This document shows positions 1 to 11,038 of a DNA stretch of 64,000 bases, piece by piece; position 1 is the first letter of the stretch; each line of letters begins with the position of its first letter. The stretch covers positions 492,518 to 556,517 of the forward strand of contig NW_006768786.1 in assembly GCF_000204055.1 (NCBI RefSeq), read 5' to 3'. A model generated the notes under the pieces. It made no database searches, had not been told where the DNA came from, and worked only from the letters and a program-made list of their open reading frames with translations. The stretch comes from Melampsora larici-populina 98AG31 (Eukaryota > Basidiomycota > Pucciniomycetes > Pucciniales > Melampsoraceae). Position numbers and translations under genes: made by a program.

Positions 1-1389
1 AATATCTGACCCGTCAGCCAAATTTCATACATGTAACTTAAAGCTCAAATTTAATCCACATTCCAATTGGTTAATAACCAGTTACCAACTCCTAAACTAA
101 AATAGTAAGATAGGGGCTAAGAACAATTACAATAAATTGCAAGGAATACTGATAATGAGATTGAATGAGCCAATGTGAATGCTGAAGTTAAGTGTGATAT
201 CTTCTTCAAGTCTTAAGTTACATATGTGTATCTTCCCATATATGATAAACATGTTGTAATGAGAAAAAAATACAAATGCTGATTTTGATTCAATCAAAGC
301 AGTATGATATTTGAATTCCACAAGGTGACACTTGCACTGGTGTACTTGAAGAGCCATGAATTTCACTCAACTTGTTTCCTATTAGTATGCTGCTGATTGC
401 AATGAAGTTAATCTTTCAGTAAGGAACTCTGTAAACTCTGTCTTGACCACCACTCCTGTTTCATCAACCAATAGAGGAAACAACAAAAGGAAAGCCCTGG
501 AAAATTGTAGCAGAGCTGATAAGATTTGTGACAAAACATGCAGGCGCATGTATCTGAAACTTGCAAGAACCCATCATGCCCCAAAAAACCTTCTGATTGC
601 ACCAGAACTACTTCAAGAAGATAAAAGGTAAAAATTCTTCTAATGCTGTAGCTAGTGGTTCTGGTGAATCAAAAGCCTAGGCAATGTAAGACTAGCTCAG
701 TTTGTAGTTCCTGATCTGTGTGAAACACCCCTGGGCCCTACTGTCCTAACTGAAGATTGCAATAAAAATTGTGATATTATTGTGATATTATTGGTGTTCT
801 TTCTGAGCCCACAGTCCCACTTCCTTCTCAAGGAAATTCCCCTGGTCAAGAGCCTATATCACAGGCTACCTCTTTGCTTGCCAATAGTCTAATCTGAACA
901 AGTGAGAAAGTGCCACTGATTAAACCTTTTAGTTTGTGTGACTTTCTACCAAGAACTCCATGCAGGAAGCAATGCTGTCAAATAGTTGCCATGCACTGCC
1001 TGCATATTTGCCTCGGAGACAAATTTCCGAGGAGTTCTCGGATGGCACCCCCGAGGAAAAGGGAACCCAAGGGACAATTCCAAGGCAAATTTTGGCCCTG
1101 GCCATTGCCTCGGATTGGATCCTTGGATTGTGCTTCACTTGGAGTCAAAATCTGAGGACTCGTTGGATTTTTGGCACCAAGCCTAATATGCTGGCTGTGA
1201 TGCCTTCTGCATCCTTACCAGTCAGTGAGCTCCATAATTCCCCAACTGGAGCTAACAAGGATTTCCTCCTAGATGTATTGTCAACAATTGAAGATGACTC
1301 AGGTCTGCCACAAGTTAAATTTGTTGTTACACTGAACAATATTTCCACTGTAGTACTTTGAACACTGGTGTGAAACAATCCCACATTTC
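1..1389. other. AT-rich stretch, no confident gene
   Basis: I see no convincing gene here. The stretch leads into decayed Ty3/gypsy coding sequence and may hold its gag part or 5' flank, but no LTR pair or zinc knuckle could be recognised. At about 1008-1140 there is a small island richer in C and G than its surroundings, with several CCGAGG/CCTCGG words. An open frame from 960 to 1361 crosses it without family motifs. Confidence 0.4.
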
Positions 1390-4130
1390 TCAACTTTATG
1401 TAGATGAAAGGAAATTGATCTCTAAAAGTACTCCCTTACATCCTGTGGCATATGGTATTTGGGGAAAGCCTTATAAATGCAATCATTTGGCTAATTTGAA
1501 AATAGACTTTGGAATAATTTCCATTGGTCATGCTCTTTGAGTATCCCCCTTATGGTCATACAAAATGATCATTGGTATGGAATGGATCACTCATTATGCA
1601 ATGTCAACGGATTGCCCCAATGGTACATGGGTACTAAGAGATTCAAAAGGAAATGAGCATTCCTTTTGACCAGCAGCCATTCTGAGTCTTTTGGAAACTC
1701 TTCATGTTACAGATGGTAAAAATGAAATCAAAATGGACAGAGCTCCCTGTACTTGGGGTTTGTCAGAACACAAGAAACCCAACAATCAGAACAAACAAGC
1801 ATAAAAGAAGAGGAACTTAGAAGAACAAAACCGTGATCTTACTCAGCTCTAATTGGGGTTTGTAAGGAAAAGGAGAGCCCAATGTGAGCTAGGTGACTAA
1901 GCTATACCAACTACTGTACCTCTGTAAACCAATCCTACTACATGTAACTTTTCTTACAATAGTACAAGCGCATGAGACTATCCAGAAAATTGACAAAGTA
2001 CAAGGCCCTAGGGAAGAGATCCCCAGTACACTCCCAGACATGTTCACTGCAGATCTCAACTTGGTCCAGAAAGTGACCAGGGTAGTTCTGAATTTAGGCA
2101 TTTATTTGATTATATTATCAAAGCTCCTAAAGAGGAGCGAGTAGTACAACATCTAATGGATACAGCTGATAGTAAGCCAATAGCCAAGGCTGTTCAAAAG
2201 ATGCCACCTTTTCTATTGGCTAACTTTCAGATGAAGTTGAGATCTTTGAAGAATAATGCTTCTATAGAACCTTCTACCTCATCTCGGTCTGAGTCATCAC
2301 CTGCTCTTTTTTCCAAGATCCCATTTGTCAAATTAAGTTTTGTTAAACTTATAGGGCTATCAATGTCATTACCAAGAGGGATAGAAACCCCCTTTTTCTT
2401 ATCCAAGACTGTTTCAATCAACTGCATGGCACAGTTTGTTTTTCCAAATTTGATTGCTAACAGGTATTCCATCAATTTAAAAGCTCCCCACACCTAAGAC
2501 TGCATTTAGCACAAGATTTGGACATTACAAGTGGTTAGGAATACCATTTGGGCTTGCAAATGCTCAGAGTGCTGTTCAACATGTGACGAGCAACATTTGT
2601 ATAAGTCTATATGGATGACATACTTGTAAACTCCAAGGCTGGAAAAGAACATGAAGAGAATGTTCAGTTGGTTTTACAAGCTCTGCAACGAAAGACCTAA
2701 AATGCAGTGCTGCCAAACATGAGCTATTTGCTGACACAATACAGTTTGTTGGCCACATGGTTTCAGTCTCCAGAGTTTGTCCCATGAAGGACACATTGCA
2801 CACTGTTCAGGAATGGCCTGGGCCATTAAATGCCACTGAGGTCTGTTCTTTTGTAGGAGTCACAGCAGATTAATAATGTTCTGTTGGAGGCTTCTCCAAG
2901 ATAGTTTCTCCATTGTGTGCCCTCACTGAAGGTAATGTGACAAAGAAGTCAAATTTAGGTTCTTTGGATGGCTGTACATGAGTCAGTTTTTGTGCTTCTT
3001 GAGCATGCTCCTCTTGAGTCACCTATTTCAATCACCTCAGACCCAAATAAGCCTTGTATTATTGATACTGATACAAGCAACTTTGATCTTGGGGTTCTCT
3101 TGCTTCAAGGTGAGGATTGAAAGGTACGTTCAGTGCCTATGAATCATTCAAATTAGGTCAGGCCAACATACTTATATGGTTTAAGAGTGTGGACTCTTAG
3201 CAATTATCCACACTTGCAGCAAACGGAAGAATCATGTTGAAGGAGCTGTACAGGACACAATTTTATGAATCAACCATGTTACTTTGACATATTTACAGAA
3301 ACAAGCCCTCACCACAAGAAGGCTTCTTTGTTGGATCAAAGAATTTGGGAAGATGACAATAAAGTTTAAGTATAAAGCTAGCCAACATTGTCCCAGATGC
3401 CTTGAGTTGTAGGTGTGAACCCAAAATCTTGGTAATTCAATATTGTGATGCTTGACAGTGTGCTGGACTCCATAATCCAACTAATTGACCTCTGCTGATA
3501 CCATATATTAAAACATTACAAGAATTTCCCAAGTGGGTTACTCCAGCAGTGATGGAGACTGCTATTCACAATTCACTTTCACTCATAGATTATCCCCATG
3601 AGGCAACTAGATCTGTGTTGGCACGGTAATGAGAGCGAGGAAAGTCCCTTTATTCCTTCTTGCCAACAAGCCAAGTTAAGGGATTTGCTACCCTGAAAAT
3701 ATGGCCATTGCGGAAGAGATGAGACCATATCTTGTCTTCAAAATTGAGGATGGCAGCCAGGTTGCTACAAGGACTTAGAGACCTATTGTAAGTATTATGC
3801 CAAATGTCAGGTTTTTGAGTCATCTGATAAGGACCAAGAGACTGCTAAACAGATCCCTTTAATTCCTGTAAATCCACGTGAGTGGTGCAAGTGGGCAGTA
3901 GATTTTATCTCCTTGCCAGAGAGTAAAGATGGGTATGAATGGATCCTGCACATGATTGATCATGGAAGATGTTGGCCATTGGGTATTCCTTTGAAAACAT
4001 CAACTTTGGCAAATGTTGCAGAAGCGCTATACAGAGACCTTGGACGGTCTATGGGGTCCCTTTAAAGATAATTTGCAATAAGGGATAAAATTTTCCGTCA
4101 AAAGAAATGTCTAATTTTTATTGTGGATTC
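1390..4130 (+). pseudogene. Degenerate Ty3/gypsy retrotransposon pol region
   Basis: Fragments of a Ty3/gypsy polyprotein appear in order but in shifting frames with many stops. A post-protease motif GMEWITHY lies near 1575-1600. Reverse transcriptase follows near 2500-2840: KTAFSTRFGHYKWLGIPFGL, then the catalytic YMDD box VYMDDILVNSK at about 2606-2640, then FVGHMVS. A piece typical of gypsy RNase H (SDPNKPCIIDTD) lies near 3037-3075. An integrase core piece follows at about 3840-4085 (WAVDFISLPESKDGYEWIL, then GVPLKIICNKG). The order RT, RNase H, integrase is that of Ty3/gypsy. No flanking LTRs or target duplication were found, so the ends are approximate. The element is dead, and older than the copia element at 37184. 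Confidence 0.75.
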
Positions 4131-5690
4131 TGTCTTCATAAATTGGACACTTCAGGCTACCGTTTTCCTTCTAAGAGGAAGTGTGAGCATTTCAATGGGT
4201 TGTTGGAAAAATCCTCGTTTAAAGCCAACAAATCAAAAGACCAACAAGTTTGCCTGAGTACCTTGCAGAGGATGTTTTTTCTGTAAGAATAAATAAGAGT
4301 AAAGTGACCATTCTCAATTTACAATGTGTTTTATGCATATGTTTAGTAGAAACAGAATTGATCTAAGGCACAAGATAGAGATGTAGTTTTCTTTCAGTTG
4401 TAAGTATTTTTAAGAAGTGAATTGTCAACAAGGTAAATAAGGGAGTTTCTCAAGGACAAAAAATGGTGTTTACTGAAAAATCCTGAGGGGTGCTCTATTG
4501 GAGCTTACCTGGTATCAGGAAGACTACTCATCTCTCACAAAACTGGATATTTTGAGGTATAATATTTTGAGGTGTTGATAGGGGTGTTGAGACTATCACT
4601 GCAAGGGTGTTTGGTCAAATGCCAATGCTGTTCTCTTTTGAAATAGCCAATCAGAAGACCCTAGTAATACATTGGCACATAGAGAAATTTTCTTTTTTGA
4701 AAAGATGGGAAACAAACAATCAGATTGCCCCCAAAGTCATACAAAGCAATTTGATGTTCTGAAAAGCTTGGTTTCAATTTGGAAACCTCATTGAGTTCAA
4801 CTTTAGGGAATGATCAATGTTTGTGATATTTGTGCAAGATGACTTGGTCTTTGCTTGCAACAGCCATAGGATTATCATATATAAATGAAGAAGGGTACCC
4901 CTTAGATCAACATATGTGATCTCAAAATGATTCTTGAAAAGTCCTTCCAGGACTTTAGTTTTCATATTTTTTGAAAATTCCAAGACGGAGAATGGTTCTC
5001 TGGATGAATTCATTCAGCTCTCAATTGAATAATAATGCATGTCATGTCCATGGAGTGCTATGTTTGCTTTTGGTATGTTGGTTATAACAAAACTTTCTTT
5101 ACTTGATTTGTTGATAATAGTGAGACCAAAAGCTCATGTTGATCATTTTCCATGCATATAAATAATAATTGAGAGACTTATCCTTTTGAATTTGTGAAAT
5201 TCGTCATGAATTTTACAATCAGAAATTGACCAATTGAAGATATCTTGTTTATGAAGTCAGATGTGGATTAGATTCATGTTTGATTTACCGTCAAAGATCT
5301 TTTTGATGAAAAAAGAACAATCGAATATGAAAAACCCAGAGCCTTCAAGTAAGCAATCCACATAAATTGCAGTTGAGAAAATAAAGAATGAGATGAGATG
5401 AAGAAAAATATGAATCAAATTCAATTCTGATGTTTTACACATGATCAGAGAAAGGTAAATGTCCAAGGAAGTCCCTTCACCAAAGTAAACTTCACAGAAT
5501 GACCAATTTGTTAATGTTCTTGAAAGAATGTCGTTTTAAGTGTGATGCACTAACAGAAGGAATTGGTTTTTACAGAGAAAATGAAACAAGGCATCCCTTG
5601 TGAATGGGCCAACACCCATTCTCACTCACCTTGCTTCGGATCTTGTTTTGAGGAGGTAATGTCATGGCAGATTTGTGGTTCGGCTTCTAT
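4131..5690. other. Decayed TE-like sequence, no intact gene
   Basis: No intact gene. A short stretch at about 4838-4858 reads DDLVFAC, like the copia-type reverse transcriptase box (V/DDLxxA), and may be a remnant of a second retroelement. Frames are broken throughout. The last part, up to 5696, would be the 3' UTR and downstream flank of the CAP gene on the minus strand. Confidence 0.3.
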
Positions 5691-5696
5691 GCTGAT

Positions 5697-7541
5697 TCAA
5701 GCTTCAGGTGCTGGAAAATAATATGATGTTCCAATTGATTTTGATCTATTAGGATAAACTGTATTGGATCCCAAAGGTTGACCTCCTCTGGCAGATTTAA
5801 CATTTGCACGAAATGATCCATAAATATTTCCTTTCCTGTAATTTGTTTTGAAAAAAAGATGATCAATCATTTAAACTCATGATCATCTTTTTGGAGAGTT
5901 TTTTGACAACTTTACTTACGGTGCATATTCACAAACATAAAATGGAACAGGAGATTGAGGTAATGATGCCCCATCAATATTTGTACACGAAACAGTGGCA
6001 CATCCAACATGAGTAGTTGACTCCCATACTACCTCTGTGATTGTTGAAGTATTTTGACAAGATGTAAGTTTTCAGGAGACATGACATTGAGGACAAAATG
6101 ATGAGAAATAACTGACGTGTGAAATGTGAAAACTGAGGAGAAGCTGGATCATATGAATCCTTCTCCTGTGGTCCTTCTACCCATGCTATAACAGTATCTT
6201 CAGCCGATTCTTGACCTGCCGCAATATTCTATATGAAAAATCCATTGAGTTAATTTGTTTCGAGAATCACGATTGACAGATCAAGATGAAAGTTACCTCT
6301 CCGCTTGGATTATTTGGGGTATGCCTCCATCGACATGAATTTGCAACTCCTTGTGCTTGATTTGCAAGACTAGAATCCCACTTTAAATCAGGAGCTCCAT
6401 ACCTAGATCTGTATAAATTATGACCATCTAGCCATCTTTTGGAGCAAACAATTAAAAATATGATATAAGCATCATACGAGTACCGATTATAAATATTGAA
6501 AATCACGTACTCCCTCATATCGCCTGTTCCTCGTTGAGAGGTAGATTCTGTGACATCGTCGACTGTTCTGGTAGGTTGAGCTGATTCAGTAGGTCTTGCA
6601 GTATCACTACTGTCTGGCGATTCAGGTAAATCACTTGTTGTGGTTGTGGTTGTGGTTGTTCCCTTGTTTCCGGATGGGCTACTGGAGACAGACGTGGATC
6701 CTGATGGTCCATCGCCACTTGGTGCACGGGATGGGTCGTTCCCACTCGGCGCGCTTGATGAGTCATCTTGACTCGACGTGCGCGATGGCCCGTTGCCACT
6801 TGGTGCGATCGATGGGTCGTTCCCACTTGGTGCGCTTGATGAGCCATCTTGACTCGATGCGCGCGATGGCCCGTTGCCACTTGGTGCGATCGATGGGTCG
6901 TTGCCACTCGTTGCACTCGATGGGATATTTCCACTCGTTGCACTTGATGGCACATCACCACTTGTTGCACTTGATGGCACATCTCCACTCGGTACGCTTG
7001 ATGGGTTATTGCCACTCGGTGCGCGGGATGGATCATTTTCACTCGAGGCGCTCGATGACCCATAGCCGCTCGGTGTTCTGGATGGCCCATTGTTGTTCGG
7101 TGAGCTTGATGGGCCCGAGAAGTCGTTTGGCGGAACAGGGTTGTAATATTGACCCTGAGAAGTGGTGTGCTTCGATGTTTGAGGAATTTCAGCGCCTTTC
7201 GTCGAGCCGTAAGGACCGTTGGTGTCAACATTTGGGGTGATAGTTGATACATCAGGATAACTGTAAGTATAACTCCAGAGTGCAGAGCTTGCTTGAGAGA
7301 TACCTCCGCCAACTGGCATGTTCCCGAAAGTGGCTGTAGTAATAGTCGTCACTCCATCTACTGTCTCAGAATGCCATGATGACTCCCAAAGGGTATAATT
7401 CCCCTCAGAAACTGTTTGATGTCTAACGCGTAGATTTCTTGTTTTGTAAATTGAAGAGAGTGCCCGACTGTTAGCTTGGAATGCGAGGATTTCAAATCCT
7501 ATAAGGATACAGATCAATAAGTTAAAGCGGTTTCTCAACAT
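5697..7541 (-). CDS. Secreted CAP/SCP (PR-1-like) protein with a repetitive Ser/Pro-rich linker
   Basis: Five exons fit exactly: 7541-6511, 6435-6297, 6228-6117, 6034-5920 and 5835-5697 (1536 nt, 511 aa). The ATG starts a hydrophobic signal peptide (MLRNRFNLLICILIGFEILA). Residues about 130-290 are a low-complexity linker of 9-residue repeats rich in Ser, Pro, Gly and Asn. The C-terminal third is a CAP domain: WLDGHNLYRSRYGAPDLKWD, then HTPNNPSGENIAAGQ, the signature HFTQVVWESTTHVGCATVSC and YVCEYAPKGNIYGSF. The intron joining HFT to QVVW lies inside the signature, and correct splicing restores it, which supports the model. CAP proteins are secreted; fungal members bind sterols or fatty acids, and in plant pathogens some are candidate effectors. 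The export route is supported by the sequence; the role at the host interface is inferred. The long repeat linker is unusual for the family. Confidence 0.9.
6709..7116 (-). repeat. 27-bp in-frame coding repeats (9-residue unit, about 15 copies) in the CAP gene
   Basis: The linker reads as about 15 units of nine residues such as SSATSGDVP, SIAPSGNGP, SRASSQDGS and SSAPSGNDP. A higher-order duplication of three units (27 residues, 81 bp) is visible in the middle. The period keeps other frames open on both strands, which creates long spurious ORFs. Such arrays change length easily by slippage or unequal exchange. Confidence 0.85.
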
Positions 7542-10328
7542 CTGATTGCCGCTAATAAATACTAAGAAATCTTATCCGCTGTGCTGATAATGAACAGGTT
7601 TTTGAGAGAGCGAAAACACGCCGACAAGTTCGTGGCAGATCGATCTCCTTTATCTGGCTGTGAATCCGTTGAGAGAATTTCGAAAGGTGAATAATGGAAT
7701 CGACGACAAAAAGATATAGGGAAATGACAGAGGGAAAATGGAATACGAAAATAAAATAAAATAACAAAAACGACGAAATAGATTGTAAGGAAACAAGGAA
7801 GTGAATTGATTGCCACCTTGATAATATAAAGTCAATCATAAATCAAAAAAACATCTTTAAAGGAGACTCAATGTGCGGCAGACCAAAACAAAAAGCAGCG
7901 GAATGACAGGCCTTGCATCTTGATATAAAGTTATAACTGAGTTGAATGTCTTATGACCTGGTTCACCTCGATCTCGATCAAGTCATACTTCCACGAGAAG
8001 TGTATTCACGAGCGCTTTCAGTCTCATTGTGGCAAGTCATGAAAGTGTCCCGCATGGTTTGTTTCGAGGACTTTTGAGATGTTTCAAGTATGTATACGAG
8101 TGAGACTTGAGAATGACTTGAGGGGTTGTTTTCAAGGCGTCGAAGCAGGTGCCGCCCAAACCAATGCCTGATAAACAATTTCGAGGAAACCCTTCCTCGC
8201 TCAAACAGATACTGCGGTAAAGTGCTTTGTTCTCAGTCTTTAAGAAATAAATGAAGGTCTCTTTGCCGGTGATCACACTGCCACACACTCAATTCAAGTT
8301 ACATTCGCCAACTAACATTGACTCGCTGAAAACGGGCTTTTGTGAACACACCTTGGATCGAGGTGAGCTGATGGCACCCGTATACGTTGATAATCGCCTG
8401 ATCGCAGAAGAAATGAACTCGCCACAAATCTCGATGTACATAGTCAACCAGAACTTTGGCCGAATTGGCTCATTCTTCATGTGCTCCGTTCCCTGGAAAT
8501 ATATGTGAGGGATAAGGCAGAAGTTCGCACAATCCAGCCGCATATATCCAAGGGTGTAAAGGCTCATTGATTGTGGACCTCAAATGAGCTCGCACAGATC
8601 ACGTTCCATCGCGGGATCGACCAGCGATGTTATGAAGATGTAGCGTTCATGATAAGGTACTTTCGAGATCAACAGGCTTTAAAGAAAATCGAATGTGAAA
8701 AGCAAACAGATAAGACACACGAGCCTGTGGGCGGACACTTGGCTTTTTAAAGGGCATTTCTATAGACTGGTGAACATGACTGGACAAAATCAGTAAACGA
8801 TGATGAATTGAATAAAGAAATTTGGAAAGACCGGGCGGGAAACAAAGCCACTGAGACCAGAGTGATGGTTGGATGTTGACAGTTGAATAATCAATTGCTG
8901 GCACATATCCATGTTACACGCAGGACATCTGAAATGCCTGTAAAATGTAAAAAGCCTGTAAAGCCATAGTAAAACCTATCAAACGAACCACAAGTGAACC
9001 GATATCGAGCTCTCCATATATATTTTGAAACAACGCCGTCCCTTCTGCCGTCTCATCCAACACCTCCATCACATCCGATTCATCCACCTCATCCTCCACC
9101 ATGCTCATCACCCGACCTCCATATCCGTGCTGCTTTACACGGATAAAATGTCGCCATTCCACTTCCGATGGCCACTTTAGCTGGTTAGTTTTCACTCTTC
9201 AACCTTTTCCTTCCTCACAATCCTTTTTTCTCATTATATGATGATTGGAGGCATTTGGCTGTAGGCCGCCTTTTCTACCCGTTTTGAACTTGGAGTCATT
9301 TTTTTATTTGACTTCCAATCTAAATATGTTAGACTTGGCAGCACTGACGAAAACCATTCCGCTACCTTTTACCGCCTGTCTGACTCTTACTGTTTCATTT
9401 TAATCAATTTCATACCTCGTAACTTTTTGAATCTTGAAGCTGACTTTGACCTTTTCTTTCCTTGTAAAGGTACCCTTGCCTATTTCAACATCCACGCTCG
9501 CAACCATTTTTTTTTCTTGTAACCTCTTCATCCCATCTTGTACTTCTCCCTCATGATTTGCAATAATCATATTGCACACTGTGCTCCTTATTCATAAAGA
9601 AAGAGACATAGAGACATGTTTGCTTGAAATTCTTGTCTACTAGTGAGCAACCGTGTGAGCCATCTGATTACGCTGATTATTTACGTGCAGTCTGCCAAGC
9701 CTGGAAACATGAGCTTCAAAGAAGACTTGATCATGAGTTTCCTCCTCAATACTGAGCAACGCTCGCGATTCAGAAAGTGCTCACCCAAAATGTACTAAGG
9801 GAAGTTCGCGTTTTCACAACCGATTTGTTGGCTCACAGTGCTTGAATGACATGATGATTAAGTAGCACAATAAGTTAGAAAATCAAGTTTTCAATTCCAA
9901 GATCAACATTTCCAAAAACATCTTGAACCAAAAGACCCTGCCTGATATCTTCTCAAAGCACGAAATGAGTCCATACCGTCCATAAAGAAAAGGACGACCA
10001 AATTGAAAAATGCTTCATAAAAACCCATCAAAGATCAACCCACTGATCAATGAATAGATTTCCTACAATCTTCTCATACATCCCTTAGGCTTCATCCATC
10101 CATTAATCAAACCTTCATCGCATTCCAAAAAAACCAAAAACCAAAAAAAAATCCATTTAACTCATCTTCACTTCACCAAATCATAAAAAAGTACACCAAT
10201 TAGTTTTTTTTCATATTTGCTTAAGTACACATCTTCTTTAAATCTTCAAATCTTAAAATCTTAAAACCTTCAAATCCTAAAATCCTAAAATTCACTTTTT
10301 TTTAAAACATATCAATTAATTTCTGCTA
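7542..10328. other. Intergenic region, nothing recognised
   Basis: About 2.8 kb between the CAP gene and the MULE. The first few hundred bases should hold the CAP gene promoter and 5' UTR. The rest has only short open frames without family motifs, plus A/T-rich low-complexity tracts at about 10120-10310. I found no RNA gene or repeat pair here. Confidence 0.4.
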
Positions 10329-10336
10329 TTTATAAC

Positions 10337-10457
10337 GGGAACTACTAAAACCAGCCCGCTTTAAAACCTGCGACCGCCCGCTTTTGTTGACTATCACATA
10401 TCTGTTGACAGCTTTTGACACCTCAGAGAGCCGGAACTCTCATCAACTTTCACTCGA
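10337..10457 (+). repeat. MULE left terminal inverted repeat (121 bp)
   Basis: Starts GGGAACTACTAAAACCAGCC and contains the paired motifs GACCGCCCGC and CTCAGAGAGCCGG. It is the reverse complement of 14898-15018 with only a few mismatches. Confidence 0.93.
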
Positions 10458-11038
10458 AGGAATCAGCTGATATTGGACTGAACTGTAGTTCAGACCCGAG
10501 GTACTTATTCTATTCCTTGTCTGAATTCAATTGAAATGTAATCAAATAGAAACCGGGCGGTCTTGACTCTTGTTAATTCTTGAACCAATTGTTCTTGTAT
10601 TTCAAAACACGAATTCAGGAGAGAGAGATAGTAAACAATCGGGAATCGATCAAGTCAACAGAGCATGTAGAGGTATGTATGTAGTTACAATCAATGATGT
10701 GATCAATCATCCGTAGTGGAAGAAAGGTCCGGGAACATTGCAACACCATATGATTGACTCTCTTTGAGAGTTTCTAAAACTTTTGGATTTGAGAGAGGTA
10801 AATTGAGGTCTTCAGAGATCAATTGCATCGCAACCTCAGGTAACAAAACTTGTCAAATGAAGAAATTGGCAGACAGAGGAGCAGTTCTGGTATCATCGAG
10901 TTTGAATCTAGGCAAGGAAGTTGTGATGAAAACTTTTTCAAGTGTACTTAAGATGACTTCGAGTCCGGCCATCCCATAACTATGGTATAGAGTTTGATTA
11001 GAAAACGAGTTGTTTTTGGAGTGAAACTTAGTGACTCA
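10458..11038. other. MULE internal 3' region, non-coding
   Basis: Lies between the left TIR and the transposase stop codon at 11039-11041. The frames here are short and lack motifs, so this is probably 3' UTR and subterminal sequence of the element. Confidence 0.5.

Noticed and set aside
6515..7312. A 265-residue minus-strand frame and a 214-residue plus-strand frame across the CAP gene
   Set aside because: They exist only because the 27-bp coding repeat keeps all frames open. The CAP frame has the signal peptide, the family domain and working splice sites.
8914..9195. 93-residue minus-strand frame
   Set aside because: It lacks an ATG, matches nothing I know and has no neighbouring exons.
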